Source: Chrysaora quinquecirrha
Taxonomy: Eukaryota; Cnidaria; Scyphozoa; Semaeostomeae; Pelagiidae
Assembly: GCA_014526335.1 (NCBI GenBank)
Contig: JACTAT010000037.1
Coordinates: 13,406,139 to 13,470,138 of the forward strand
Length of the DNA stretch: 64,000 nucleotides
Direction: 5' to 3'
Shown here: piece by piece, positions 44,963-56,440 of the stretch
How the letters are laid out: each line of letters opens with the position of its first letter
Position numbering within the stretch: the stretch's first letter is position 1
Translations under genes and position numbers: made by a program
The notes under the pieces: generated by a model
Seen by the model: the letters and a program-made list of their open reading frames with translations, nothing else
What the model was told of the DNA's origin: nothing
Database searches by the model: none

Positions 44963-45100
44963 TCAAACTTTGACTGTTCTATCTAACTTAATGACACAGC
45001 TATAACATTTTTGTACCCCTATGACACGGCACACGGGGCAAATGCCCCTCCCTGCCTCCTTCCCGTTGTTACCCCACTGCTCTTCTTGTTTACCACTGAA
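44963..45100 (-). CDS. Possible next exon of the membrane protein gene
   Basis: After an acceptor-like CTTCAG the frame FSGKQEEQWGNNGKEAG runs to a stop at 44963, in phase with the donor at 45230 (intron about 130 bp). The CPVCRVIGVQKCYSC part does not look like the upstream exons, so this is only a candidate. Confidence 0.2.
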   Translation of the reverse strand, partial: FSGKQEEQWGNNGKEAGRGICPVCRVIGVQKCYSCVIKLDRTVKV

Positions 45101-45230
45101 CTGAAGGTAAAAACAAGTTTTAAAAAACAAAAGGTAAACAACATTTAACTGAGCCAGCATCCGTTGAAATCAGTTCCAGTCTCCATTGACAAAGCTCTAT
45201 CTAATTAAAAACAAACTTAAACATACTTAC

Positions 45231-45518
45231 AATGGATACAGAATCTGGTGTTGCAGCTCTCGTAGAATGATCTTCACCATCGATGATCGTCCTTAGTTTA
45301 TACATGGTAATTGTAACATTGGCTATCAACACGGACAGTGCAAACAAAGCCAATTCAAGGATAAGAGAAAAGGAGAAATGCAGAAGAACTAGCTTCAGTC
45401 GATCAGCTGAGATGCTCCCACCTTTTACCAGTATTTTACGAATCAGAAGAATTCGATATATAATGCTTGCTAATGTACACACAGCTGTAACAGCAGATAG
45501 ACCAACTACCATTTTTGC
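45231..45518 (-). CDS. Internal exon of a multi-pass membrane protein gene
   Basis: A 96-codon exon in phase 0 at both ends: acceptor CTCCCCTAG, donor GTAAGT (45230-45225). It encodes AKMVVGLSAVTAVCTLASII, a basic loop RKILVKGGSISADR, then LVLLHFSFSLILELALFALS and VLIANVTITMY, i.e. two or three membrane spans, and a polar end DGEDHSTRAATPDS. It joins in phase with the exon at 54681-54863, 9.2 kb upstream. I do not recognise the family. More exons may exist in the intron or below 45.2 kb. Confidence 0.55.
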
Positions 45519-45598
45519 CTAGGGGAGAAATCAGAGTTACTACAGGGCCACAAAACAACGCTTCTTATAGCTACTGGGATTCAAGTTCTTAACCATAT

Positions 45599-46097
45599 AG
45601 TGGGGTGGAATCAACCCCCTCAAGCTTCTCTTGAAACTGTTTTGTTATGTGATAGATGTAAGCTTCCAAACCAGGCTGACTTTAAGCCTATATGTATAAG
45701 CTACAATGTGATACAAAAAAATTCCCAAAATAATAACAATGGGTCACGTGACATTGCCTTATGTTGAAAGCACTCATGACAATACCACATATAAATGCCT
45801 ATTTTTACCAGTAAATCTTATCAGAATTGACTGAGTCTTTGCAAGGTAACAGATAATAGTTACCAGCAACAAAATGTAAAGAAATTTTCGGATTTCTATT
45901 GAAATTAAGGAAGGTCGATTTGTGACATGTTTTGAGCATGTTTTGATTATGATGTCACAATAACGTCATAATAGAAGTGGGAGACGCCCAATTTACCAAC
46001 ATTACTCCAAATACATTGGCCAATGCCTGTGCCAAGTTTGGTTGCTCTAGCTCTACTGGGCAGGAATTTATGGAGGGGGTGGAAACCACCCCACCTC
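45599..46097. mobile_element. MITE with GTGGGGTGG inverted ends
   Basis: GTGGGGTGGAATCAACCCCC at the left and GGGGGTGGAAACCACCCCAC at the right are inverted repeats that are themselves imperfect palindromes. No coding frame. Confidence 0.6.
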
Positions 46098-46264
46098 CCC
46101 GGCTGTGTTAGATCAAAAAAGCCCGGTAGGATTAAGATTAAGTTAGTTGCCTATTGAAATGCCTGAGTGGCATGTAATACCTAAATAGACAGGACGTTTG
46201 CTTTTAGGCGGAAACCCTCGAAAATTAAATGCTTTATAGTAAAGATTTAGGTGGTTTGGTTGAA

Positions 46265-47020
46265 GGAGGTGCGGCGTTAGCGTTCTGGTCTAATCCAGCT
46301 GGCTTGTGGTGACAGCTACGGTAGCGCCATAACCAGGGTCGAGGACTCGATTTGTTGCGTCGAGACTTTTTTGCATTGAAATAACATTGCTTCGTAAGTT
46401 ATTTGTTTGTTGATTTGGTAAAAAAAATAAAAAATAAAAAATAAAAAATAGAAAAAAATAAAGAAAAAAATTTAATATTATGTTACGTAGTTTTAAATTT
46501 TAATGCACTCTTGCTATTATGCCTGAAGTAGTCATTGTTACTTACGTATGTTCAATGACTTTATTGCATTTTTAAACTTTAATTTAGCGGCCCGAGCTAG
46601 ATAAGCTATGCTTCTCTTGGGTCGTGTAGAAGATAAGTATTTTGATAGTAACTTCTTCTTTTGTAAACTTGTATTTTACGAAAAATTTGAATTTAATTGA
46701 ATTGAATTAACCTGCTACTTACATCCTACAATCCTGGCCAAAATTCATAGAGACTTTGCCAGAAAATCTCCATGCGACGCAAAACTTGAAACAAATCATT
46801 AGAAATAGGAGGGATCACCCCTCCCCCCTGTATCAATACTGCCTCCGTTTGACTGCATGTGTATTACCTTTCATTCAGGGCTGTGATTTATTCTCCAACA
46901 TTGATGTGGGAGAGGGGGGCTTCGCAAGCGCAAACTGCTTTGAAATCTTCCATTGTCTCTATAATTTTGGCCTAGATTGCAGTGACTGGTGCTAAATACA
47001 CCATTCCACCTTCACTTTCA
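46265..47020 (+). mobile_element. SINE copy interrupted by other insertions
   Basis: The head at 46265-46360 (GCGGCGTTAGCG, TCTAATCCAGCTGGCTTGTG, CAGGGTCGAGGACTCGATT) and the body at 46707-46728 plus 46980-47020 (GACTGGTGCTAAATACACC) match the SINE at 41574-41749. Between them are an A-rich segment (46420-46470) and the MITE 46729-46979. Confidence 0.65.
46729..46979. mobile_element. MITE of the CAATCTTGG family inside a SINE
   Basis: CAATCCTGGCCAAAATTCAT at the left and ATAATTTTGGCCTAGATTG at the right. It is preceded by TA, with CA at the other side (mutated duplication). 251 bp, inserted precisely in the SINE body. Confidence 0.75.
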
Positions 47021-47224
47021 CAGTTTTATCGCAAAAACCAGCCCTAAAAAATATATTGAGACTGGGAAGTTTTTCATATGACTGGCAATTCTCGTTTCTC
47101 GGGAGGAAGTCAACAAGCCAAGACTCTTTTACAGGAGAACACGATGATTGGTCAGTTCTGAATCGCTTTTTACCGGAAAATTTTATATTTACAAGAGTCC
47201 GATCCCAAGTTCACCCCATTTACG

Positions 47225-47530
47225 CGTTGAACTGTTCCCAGACGAGTACAGGTAGGCTTCTAGTTAACAACAGACCTGGTTCGGTTGATCTGTAGTTTTT
47301 TTTGATCGCGTAAGAAATGCTTTGAGCAGCGTTTTAATTTGGTCCGTTCTGACCTACGTTTGTACAGAATCTGGACGGGAACGGTTCCAGATGAGAACAG
47401 TTTCATTTAGTATTAGTATTCCCACACTAGAACAAACAGCAGATCCAAACAACTACGGAACCAGAAGGTCCTGGGATAAAAGGGAGGCCTATCTGTACTA
47501 GTTTGGGAACAGTTGCATTCTGAACCGGTC
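47225..47530. repeat. Inverted repeat with GGGAACAGTT arms
   Basis: GAACTGTTCCCAGACGAGTA (47230) and TACTAGTTTGGGAACAGTT (ending about 47514) are imperfect inverted arms, and GAATCTGGACGGGAACGG-like pieces lie inside. Probably a MITE. Confidence 0.4.
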
Positions 47531-47794
47531 CTGTGATAATGGGAGTGGGTGAAAGAGTAGCAGAAAACAAATAGGCAAGACTTACCAAGCACCATCGTGA
47601 ACTAAGTTCAGGATAATGGATATAAACTGCTCCTAGGACACCAGTTCCAAAGCCCTATCAATGAGAGATGTAGGGTTATTATTTCTGTGCTTGCGTTAAA
47701 TACTTGGCAGAAGGCGAATGAAAAATGACCAATAGAGAGGATTCATACGTCGCACTTCGAGTTTTTGACGTATTTGTCAAACCTTTATTATACA

Positions 47795-48385
47795 GCTGAC
47801 ATCCGCTATCTCGAACTCTCAAGGGAAACTGGAATTTGTTCCAGATAGCGAATGTTCGAAATAACGGATGCCCCATATAAATAAAAAAAATTATAGTTTT
47901 TAAGTCAGAAAAGGAACCCCTATTAACATGCAGGGTTACGGATCCCAAATTTCATCAAACAAGTCTGGTATTTGTTACATAGGAGTCAAAGATCATCTGC
48001 TTTCATCCCTACTATTGGTGAAATTGAGATAATTGCGATGCAGAACATCTCCAAAGAGAACAGCTTCATCTATTGTATACATGGGCAGCAGATCACTTAG
48101 CTGCTGCCATTCCCGCTCCGCTAGGCGAACTTATACATATCTTCAGCCTGTCTCTTTATCCAGTTCAACCGAAAATTTGGCAAAGTTCGAGATAAAGAGC
48201 AGGTTTTCTTCCATGGGAAATCTAAAATGGTTCGAGACAGCGAATGTTCGCGATAACGGGGTTCGAGATAGCGGATGATTTTTCTATATAAACCCTTATA
48301 CCAAAACGAGGGGAAATGGAAAATCGTTCGAGATAGCGAATGTTCGAGATAGCGGGCAGTCGAGATAGCGGTGTCTGCAGAGTCT
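47795..48385. mobile_element. Tigger/pogo-like element with iterated TTCGAGATAGCG
   Basis: It starts near TACAGCTGACATCCGCTATC and ends near AGATAGCGGTGTCTGCAG, giving inverted termini. TTCGAGATAGCG or close variants recur at least seven times, mostly in the right half. No transposase frame. Assignment to Tigger/pogo is from the general look of the ends. Confidence 0.45.
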
Positions 48386-49194
48386 TATGCCGGACATATT
48401 TACATTTGCGAACTGTCCCCATCCAGCCATTATGATAAAATCTTCCACCATGTTATTTACTTTTCGCTTTTCAATTTTATAAATTATCAACCTAAGAGAG
48501 CCCATTTTGATGTCCCCAGACCCTCAATCATCGCCAAAATTATCGGAGACAGTTTAGCCAAAACTGAATCGGGGGGGCGGCTATGCGTCTCTAAACGCAG
48601 AATTTTTATTCAAATGTCCAAGCATTTTAGGGGAGGCGAGTATTGAATGTACGCCTTACGCCCTTCAACAGTGATAGTATAATCTTGGACATAATTATGA
48701 GACAAATCGAAATTTCCTTCAACTAATTTTGCTTGTCTTATGAAGCGAAAGTTCAGGAATTGCTGTCTAACTCCGAATCTTCCTGTGTCTCATTAAATTT
48801 GGTCAAAGATATCGCAAACCAAAACTTTCGAACCTTCTAATTCTATAAAAGTTGAAAAATTAAGCGGACATGGGACATCTGGTATTTATATTCTGCGTGA
48901 CAAAAAAATCGTTTTTCTTTTGTCTTAAAGAATAATTATTCATGTGGTGGTAGAGAATTGTGAAATAAATTCACAGTACAGTGAACCAAAGTCCAGATAA
49001 ATTACTCTCGGAGGTCAAAATCTACGTCAATGCAAGCGATTTGCATTCCTTCGATCAGCGAACTCCCATCAAAACATTAAATATACATTGGCTGGGTTGA
49101 TGTTGAAATATCCAGATTTTGAAAACCAAATGCGTGTGAATGACAAATGAAGAATATAATTTCACTGTGCTGAATTACCATATTTCCTCTAACA

Positions 49195-49920
49195 AACGCC
49201 GCCCTCAGATAAACGCCACCCTTAGACGCCGCACTTCGAATTAGAATTAGAATTAGAATTAGAGTTAAAATTTGAATTACACTTTTTTTTAATAAGCAAC
49301 TTGACTTTCGTCCAGCCCTCAAGGCTCAAAGTTGCTTAAAATTTTAGACATTTCAGCGCTCAAAGTTGCTTAAACGGTGCTTAACATACTTACCAGCCCT
49401 GACTTTGCGGGTCAAAATCGTCATCTGTTTGGCCCACAATATGACTTTTGGGAGACACTAAGTGGAAAAACGTTAGCTAACGAACTTCAACATGCAAAAC
49501 ATAAAAGCGAAGAACAATTTCCTAACACAAGAAAGAGAATAAGCTTGGTTGTTTGACTTCTTAGTTGCTGACAGTAATTCAATTAAGCCCTCAAGTTGCT
49601 TAATGTTAAGGTCAGTTCAGCCCTGGTTGCTTATTGAGCGGTTGCTTATTAAAAAAAAAAGTGTAGACACCGCACTTCGAGCCGATCCTTTGTAATAAAT
49701 ACCGCCCTCTGATAAACGCCACCCTCTATTAAACGCCGCGTTCTGAAAAGCGACGTTTATTAGATAGAAGACTAAACATTGTTTAAAGTCAGTTTGTCTT
49801 TTTCTCATTTCTCGTTTTGTAATAAACGCCGCCCTCCGATAAACACCGCCTTCTATTAAACGCCACATTCGAAAGTTTGATTTTGTAATAAACGCCCCGG
49901 CGCTTATTAGAATTAATACG
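49195..49920. mobile_element. Element with iterated ATAAACGCC motif, hosting a MITE
   Basis: AAACGCCGCCCTC, ATAAACGCCACC, ATTAAACGCCGCG and AATAAACGCC occur about ten times on both sides of the MITE at 49280-49663. A GAATTA microsatellite lies at 49238-49262. No coding frame. Confidence 0.6.
49280..49663. mobile_element. TA-flanked MITE, GTTGCTTA subfamily
   Basis: TA (49278-49279), CACTTTTTTTTAATAAGCAA, and the complement TTGCTTATTAAAAAAAAAAG then TGTA (TA 49664-49665). 384 bp. Inside GTTGCTTA repeats and the phrase CAGCCCTCAAGG occur. The closest relative is 35869-36253 in inverse orientation. Confidence 0.9.
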
Positions 49921-50035
49921 GTATCTCATATGATAAAGTTGAAAGAAAGACAGGACAGAGAGAACTGTGGCCTTCAAGACATGGCAAGTTTACAATACGA
50001 TGGGCTTGCCCTGCCAAGCAAGGCACCGTGGAATG

Positions 50036-50200
50036 CTCCTCGGGGTACTTTCATTATTTATTATGATAGACCTGCCTCCTAAATGGCTATTTTCAGCAAA
50101 AATTTCCCTACATATCGGTTTTTTCTTGAAGAATCTCTACACATGGTAGAAGAATAGTAAACACTTTAAGATGTGCATTGCTTTAAAGTTGTTTGCATGC
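50036..50200. repeat. Decayed copy of the CCCGGGGG inverted-repeat element
   Basis: CGGGGTACTTTCATTATT, CTACACATGG and GTGCATTGCTTTAAAG match the left half of 23615-25319 with many changes. The sequence from here to 50660 has no gene. Confidence 0.5.
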
Positions 50201-50671
50201 AGGGTCAATTCTTTGGATTACCCCAAAATATTGTTAATTATTCGTTAGGCCCCATATATGGTATTGAATGACTTTAAATTTAGCTACTGAACGAGTAAAC
50301 AAATCACAAAATTATTCCTTTCTTCAGACTGATGCACCCAAAATATTGATTTTGTGCTTATGATGCTATTCACAGACCCAAATGTTGATATAACCCTATT
50401 TCACATAGCGACGTCCCCACTTCTGAACAATCATTTGTTACAACTAAACTGTACACCTTTAGTAGTTGACTTTAGCGGAATGACTTTTTTACTCAAATTA
50501 AATACTCTACTCTACAAACTTTATGCCAATGAAGTTAGAAAAAAAATGGACGTAAACGCCCCCTCCCATGGCAAAATCAACTAAAAAATACCCCATGTGA
50601 AATAAGGTTAACGTAGCTAAGATTTCTGAGCATTGGCAGGGATTCCCCCGTATTGAAAGTAAATGAGTAGC

Positions 50672-51211
50672 CAGTGGCGTAGCGGAGGCCTGTGGGGCCC
50701 TTAGTGACGTTGTAGGACTGGGGCCCCCTGTTCCGATGTCTAATTCGGAACAAGGAAGCAGAAATAGGAAACAGGCACTAGAAAATAGGGACCAAGCACT
50801 AAGTACTAGGAAACTGCAAGGATATTGTATATATAAGCTTTTTGGACGTTTGTATTTCTGTTGCTCTTAGTACCAACATGGCAATTTTCATCTGTCAGAT
50901 TCCACTCTACCAAACACCATAAAATTACATAAAAAACAAATATCTATAAAGACAATAGGCAGTAGAAGATGGTCAGCTTATAAGAACATCAGATAATGAC
51001 AAGCTACCTGCTCTAAAGCATTAACTTTGCAATATCAACGACTTACTACTCATTTTAAACAGTTTGTCGTATAAGAAAAGACGCGCATTTCATCAAGAAA
51101 GATCATTTCATAATGACAAAATTTTTAAGGTCGGGGGCCCCTTGGAGCCTCTAATCTGCGGGGGCCCTTAGTGGTATACCCTAAAGGTAACCACCGTCGG
51201 CTACGCCACTG
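50672..51211. mobile_element. Non-autonomous hAT element with perfect target duplication
   Basis: CAGTGGCGTAGCGGAGGCC to CCGTCGGCTACGCCACTG, with TGAGTAGC directly repeated at 50664-50671 and 51212-51219. 540 bp, no transposase. A partial relative is at 1488-1926. Confidence 0.95.
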
Positions 51212-51642
51212 TGAGTAGCCCTTTTTGGATTTTTCGGTGCAAAACATCAAAGTCGTGCAGTGTTATTCTGTTGAACTGAGGTGAATGAACATTCGACCCC
51301 CAAGGCACCTTTCCACCTGAGTACAAATATGCAATTAATATTTGTTCCAGGCAAAAGCAAAAGCGGCAGGGGGGCATTAGGGTTTGGTAGTGTAAACGAG
51401 GTCGGTCAGCGCGCTGAGCCAGCCTCAAGCCGTCGTGGACATTATCCATCAAACATTCAATGCCATCAACTGAGATCTGGTGATGTTTTTCTCATCATAG
51501 AGACTTCAGAACGGGCATTCAGTGCGCCAGCCGAATGCCAAAATGCTCTTTGCTTATGGGGGTCGACGAAGAAACGAAGTTTTTCCACAGACCAGCACAT
51601 CCATGCAGATAACTAGAATCCTACCCCAATTGGCAACATATA

Positions 51643-52055
51643 CCTTAAGGGAATTAATTTTCGCGGGAACTTATTTTCGCGGTTTTTCGCGGATTCGTTG
51701 GTGAAGGGAATTTCACGGAAACTTATTTTTGCGGATCAAAAAATTTCATATGAAAAGAGAAGGAAACAAGGAATAGTTTTAGAGCCTTTATTTCTCTTTT
51801 GACTAGAAATCTTACAAACGATACAAATGATACTGTAAATACAGAAGCAAAAGCCATATTTAGTTTTTCAGTGGAATATTTCTCTGTATTTGGCAAAAGC
51901 TTTCAAAATTTTCAGATTGTTTTGAAATTTTGGAAATTTCGTGGGAATTTATTTTCGCAGATAAGTATATTTCAGGAATTTCGCGGGAACTAATTTTCGC
52001 GGAAATGGCCAAAATCCGCGAAAATTAATTCCCGCGAAAATTAATTCCCTTAAGG
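51643..52055. mobile_element. TA-flanked MITE, TTTTCGCGG subfamily, copy 2
   Basis: CCTTAAGGGAATTAATTTTC at the left and GAAAATTAATTCCCTTAAGG at the right are a perfect inverted repeat of at least 20 bp. TA on both sides (51641-51642, 52056-52057). Iterated TTTTCGCGG and CGCGAAAA near both ends. Confidence 0.9.
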
Positions 52056-52865
52056 TAGACGAGGAATAAAAAAGTGAAGGCAGATAATCAAGCAAAGCAC
52101 AGAGGGCGGGTGGGACGAAAATCTGTTTTGCTAGCACTTTGAAAAGTTCAGCTTGAATGATGTTCAGTGTAAATTTTATAGCCGCCAAATTTAAACGCTC
52201 GAGCTTACCCACTTCACCATGGCAACACTCTGTATAAGGAATCCCTTTGCATCAAATAAATCGCCTTGCTTTAATCAATCACGATGCACACTCAAAAGCT
52301 TTGCTCGCTCTAACATGCCATGCAAGAGGGGACGCAATACAAAAAAGTCCTTGTCACATATAAATCCGAACAAATTCAGTAAGACGTGCGATACGAATCT
52401 TAACTACCCTCAATCTTCAATATATCGTAACCCCGGCTATACTGCCAACATCTAACAGGGCACAATTTAACGGGGCTTTACTGAACTTCACAATTTGTTT
52501 CTTTTAACTTTTTTTATTATTAACTATGATAAAGCTTGATTTATGTATTCCAAAACAAAACAGTGTAGGAAGGGTTATATTTAGGCCCATGGCTTAATTT
52601 AGCAAAGATTCTCTAAAAATACAGAGATATGAATTGTTCAGAGATGTCTTCTATGCGATGAAAATAGAAAACCCTACAAAACATCACACCTAAATACAAG
52701 TGTGGGAGGACAAGAGACAAATTGTCTCCGTGCCGCATATTGGGGCCTGTCAAAAGCTGTTCATTTCCTACACTCTTGAAACACCTAACTTGACTCAGGA
52801 CAATTTCATTTCCTACACTCTTCAAACACCGAACTTGACTCAGGACAAGCCCTCAGAGTTGCTTA

Positions 52866-53165
52866 AAACATTTATAAGTTTTCTTTTAATAAGAAGCCGG
52901 TTTATAAGACACTAAACACCCAAAAAGTTAAGAAACTTTTAGAACTACGAGGAAGGATTTAAGAAGCTTTTAAAGTCAGTTTTCCGACATACTGATTTCA
53001 CAGTTTGTGGAGGTAGCTAGTATTCATTAGTTCTCTCTCGCACCTGTCGGCCATACTGTATCCAGCAGAAGGTTTTTCATCGTTCTTACTGCAATTTATT
53101 ATCATTAATATAAGAAACTGAGAAATATTTTAGCCTTCGGGGTTGCTTATGAGCAGCTGCTTTAA
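52866..53165. repeat. Decayed TA-MITE-like segment
   Basis: TTTCTTTTAATAAGAAGCC, AAGTTAAGAAACTTTT, ATTTAAGAAGCTTTT and TATAAGAAACTG recall the TA-MITE superfamily, but clean termini are missing. 52060-52860 shows no gene. Confidence 0.35.
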
Positions 53166-53484
53166 CTCCACGCAGAATGACAGATGTCAACCCTAATTTT
53201 CAAAATAAACCAATGAGTAATGTATTAAAAAAACAATTTGAACAAAAAAGGATTAAAAAGGCAAACTATTTCGGTTTTTTTTTGGTAGTTGCCAGTAGTC
53301 GCTGTCAGATTGTTCACCGAGCCCTTAAATTGATTAAACATTTCGGCCATGGTTTCTTCCCAAGGGGGTTTCTATTACCCTTCGTCTTTCCACAAATTAT
53401 TATTATGTCTTTTGTTTGTTTGCAGCATTGGTTTTTCTTTTGGTTTGCACGTCGAGGTGCTCTACACTAGAGGGATTAAGGGGG

Positions 53485-53700
53485 TCTCTGATGATTTTGA
53501 TGATAAGGATTATGATGATGATGATGCTGATGATTAATAATGATGATGATGGTTATGATGCTGATTTAAAGCATTCTAACTCTCCAATATTCCAATTTTC
53601 CACATTCCATGTCTTAAAGATAGCCGGTAATAATGGTAATGATGATGATCAATGGTGATGATGGTTATGGCCGTGATGATGATGATAATAGCGATAAAAG
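53485..53700. repeat. GAT trinucleotide repeat
   Basis: Degenerate GATGAT runs in two blocks, at 53485-53565 and 53630-53695. Confidence 0.9.
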
Positions 53701-54680
53701 TTAATTCATTAAAACTGTTGACCTCATAAGCTATTCTTGGATAAGAAATAAATTCAAACATGCGAACATTCAATTAAGATCAACAACAGGGCATGGCCTT
53801 TTGCCAATGCGAATGCATGACCCGATGCAAGATTTTGGCACGCATTTGGCGCGCATTTGTAGCGGGTTTCTTTTCCTTTATTCAAGCGATTGAATATACG
53901 CCAGTAAACAAGTTCATGAAGAGAATCGAAGACCAACATGGGAATAGAAATAGTCACATGCTCATAAACTTCGAACTCGGCAGTTTTATCTACACCACAT
54001 AAAACTTTAATTCTTTTACAAGAAGTAGGAATGTAACTACTCAGCGAAAACAAAATCTAACAAATCGAATATTAAAATTGAATTTTAGCGGTTTAGCTAG
54101 ACATGCTCTTATCTGGGTTTTTTAAATCCTAAAGCTTCTTAATTTCTTTAGCCAATTCTTTATTGCGAAATTCTTAATTTCATCTACTTTCGACTATGCA
54201 AGCTACAGGGCATAGAAACTAATCTGCCCGAATTATTTCTTTCAGTGAAATTTCTTGAAAGGGAAATACTGAAACTGCAAATAATATTTAAGGCCTAAAT
54301 TGCACATTTAGGTGGAGACCATCGAAATGTCCAAGAAGGAAAACAGCAATACGGAAATTTTCAATGTCAGATGAAACGTTTCTTGATAGGAAAAAAGATG
54401 TCTAGAAAGGCTCTCAAAGACAAGCCTATTAGCAAAATAAATGTTTATGAAAAATGAATTTTAAACTTTTAAGCTTCATTCAGCACCCGAATAAAAATAG
54501 GAAGTTTCAAGTACAAACTCGAGCAAGTCGATGAATTTTTTTGGTTTACAGTGCTGGTTGTAAATTGTAGACAAAACAATTGAACAGCTTTCAAAGTTCC
54601 TCAGTCATTCAGTATATTCAAGTCTCGTTATTATAATAGAAAAAATGTACATCAAACAAAAAATGTTGGAAGAAACTTAC

Positions 54681-54863
54681 AGCTAGTCCTGGCCAAATAA
54701 AGCAAAGGAAATTATCAAGTTGAGCGATCTCAATGTAAGCAAATGAAACAACTTCGGAAACTGTCGCGAGCGTTCCAACCAATAACAATGAAAACAATGC
54801 TGTCCTGAATATCACAAACTTCGGAGCAACATTTCTACTTTCAGAACTGTACACATTTTCCAT
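54681..54863 (-). CDS. First coding exon of a multi-pass membrane protein gene
   Basis: ATG at 54863, 61 codons, phase 0 donor GTAAGT at 54680. MENVYSSESRNVAPK is followed by FRTALFSLLLVGTLATVSEV (membrane span) and a second apolar stretch NFLCFIWPGLA that continues in the next exon at 45518. It has no signal peptide cleavage site that I can see. With the second exon the protein has at least four membrane spans. Family not recognised. A pair of cAMP response elements lies about 140-155 bp upstream, which suggests CREB/ATF-type control. Confidence 0.6.
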
Positions 54864-54999
54864 ATCTTCAAAACTAATGCATAAGGCCGCGATACTTGTT
54901 CACAACAAAACAACTTTTTGAAACCGACAGTACTGCTCTATTGACAAGAAAAGCCCAAGGATCAGCCGCTCTTCAAATAAATTCAAATATCAAACCCAT

Positions 55000-55019
55000 T
55001 GACGTCAATCGTGACGTCA
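55000..55019. promoter_or_regulatory. Tandem full cAMP response elements (TGACGTCA x2)
   Basis: Two perfect palindromic TGACGTCA sites at 55000-55007 and 55012-55019, 12 bp apart, 137-156 bp upstream of the minus-strand start codon at 54863. CREB/ATF bZIP proteins bind this site. The role in this promoter is inferred from position. Confidence 0.55.
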
Positions 55020-55646
55020 ATCGCTTTTTCATCCATTTTCCAATCCCGCGATATCTCCAGCAACCTGCTGCAGCACGTGGAAAACAATATACACTAAGTT
55101 TGACCTGTTGTATTTACCATGGGGTTGCTGAGTTGAATGGTCCGGGTCTTTTCGGCGTTCAAGTGTCCAGCCCGACCCCTTCTGCTTAGACAGGGCTGAT
55201 TTCTCATGGAGAGAAAACCCTACGACTATTGCAGCTCATTGTATAGAGTAGAACAGGTTGATAGTAAAGTATACCGTGTGGGGCTCTAAAACAAATTGTA
55301 AACAAATTTTCTCTGCCAACCAGCTGGCAACACGTGCGAATGAGACTGGACAGAAATAAATTCGCCCAAAGCAAAAGGACGACGAAGACGAAAAAAGGAA
55401 GAAGTATGGAAGAATCCAAGACTAGTACCTATGAATTAAAATAAAAGGCGTAGTGAGATTTGAAACTAAAGTTCAGTATTAATGTAAAAATATGAATATT
55501 AACCCTAGTCAAAACGTCTGACCATATGGGAAAGAAATCAAACAGGCTTTGCCAGGAACTTGTTCATCGCTTGGCGGAATTTACTGCTGGGTAATCTTGG
55601 GGGGTTGTCAATAACTAGAATGTATTGCACAATGTAAACGACAATA

Positions 55647-55790
55647 CACTCTTTTTTTATAAGAATACAGTCTATGTATAAGAATATTCAGGCTCAAAAT
55701 TGCCAAAATACAATGGAAATTTAAGAATAACAATGGAAAAGTTCAAGCCTTGGCAAAAATTAGGATACAGTATTCTTATAAAAAAGGGTG
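55647..55790. mobile_element. Short TA-MITE, ATTCTTA subfamily
   Basis: TA, CACTCTTTTTTTATAAGAAT on the left; ATTCTTATAAAAAAGGGTG on the right (end decayed). Inside AAGAATA repeats and the phrase CAGGCTCAAAATTG occur. Confidence 0.75.
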
Positions 55791-55908
55791 CATTCAAGTT
55801 ATGAGTTGTTTTGTTTCGAATATGAAACTTTCTTAGATATTTCATGTTTTCAGAACCAAAACTTTCTTGTAGCTTAACTTAGAAAAATTTTATTTTGGCA
55901 TCCAGTAT

Positions 55909-56083
55909 TGAAGGTGAAGGTGAAACGGTGTTTTAGCGCCAGTCGCTAGGATCTCAGTAGTAGGTTAACTAATCGAGACATCGACCCTGGCCGTGACGCT
56001 ACCGTGGCTGGGCTCGAACCCTGACCGCACTGAGCTTCTGACACCACGAGTCAGGTGGATTACACCACGACGCCACAGCACCT
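55909..56083 (-). mobile_element. tRNA-derived SINE, copy 2
   Basis: Complement of the SINE at 41574-41749: head GGTGCTGTGGCGTCGTGG at 56083 downward, B box GGTTCGAGCCC, body CTAGCGACTGGCGCTAAAAC, and ACCTTC tail at 55909. Confidence 0.9.
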
Positions 56084-56329
56084 TCAATTTGCGCGCATGC
56101 GCAGTCAAAGGCATTTTTACGTGAACAAGTAACCGACAATCTATGACTATGGTTTGCTGGAGTGCTTGTTTTGGATATTTCAACAGGAAAGAAGCATGAA
56201 TGTTATCGAACATAACGGAAAACACTTGAGACAATAGTTAGTTGCTCAACCCAGAGATATACACGGTACCGGAAAAAGACACATGAACGCAGATTTACAC
56301 ATAAATCAAAATATAAAAGGCGAGAAAAA

Positions 56330-56440
56330 AATTAATTTTAGAATTTCTTAAGTTTCAAGAATCCAGTATTGAACTTTCTTACATTTTTGAGACGTCGAGC
56401 ACTACTTTCTTATAAACCACTTTCTTATAAAAAAAACGTG
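56330..56440. mobile_element. 3' end of TA-MITE, TTTCTTA subfamily
   Basis: ACTTTCTTATAAAAAAAACG then TGTA at 56438-56442. Inside ACTTTCTTA repeats three times. The left terminus was not found. Confidence 0.55.

Noticed and set aside
53177..53470. 97-codon frame with an apolar end
   Set aside because: Overlaps a pyrimidine-rich stretch and the GAT repeat border; no splice partner or similarity seen.
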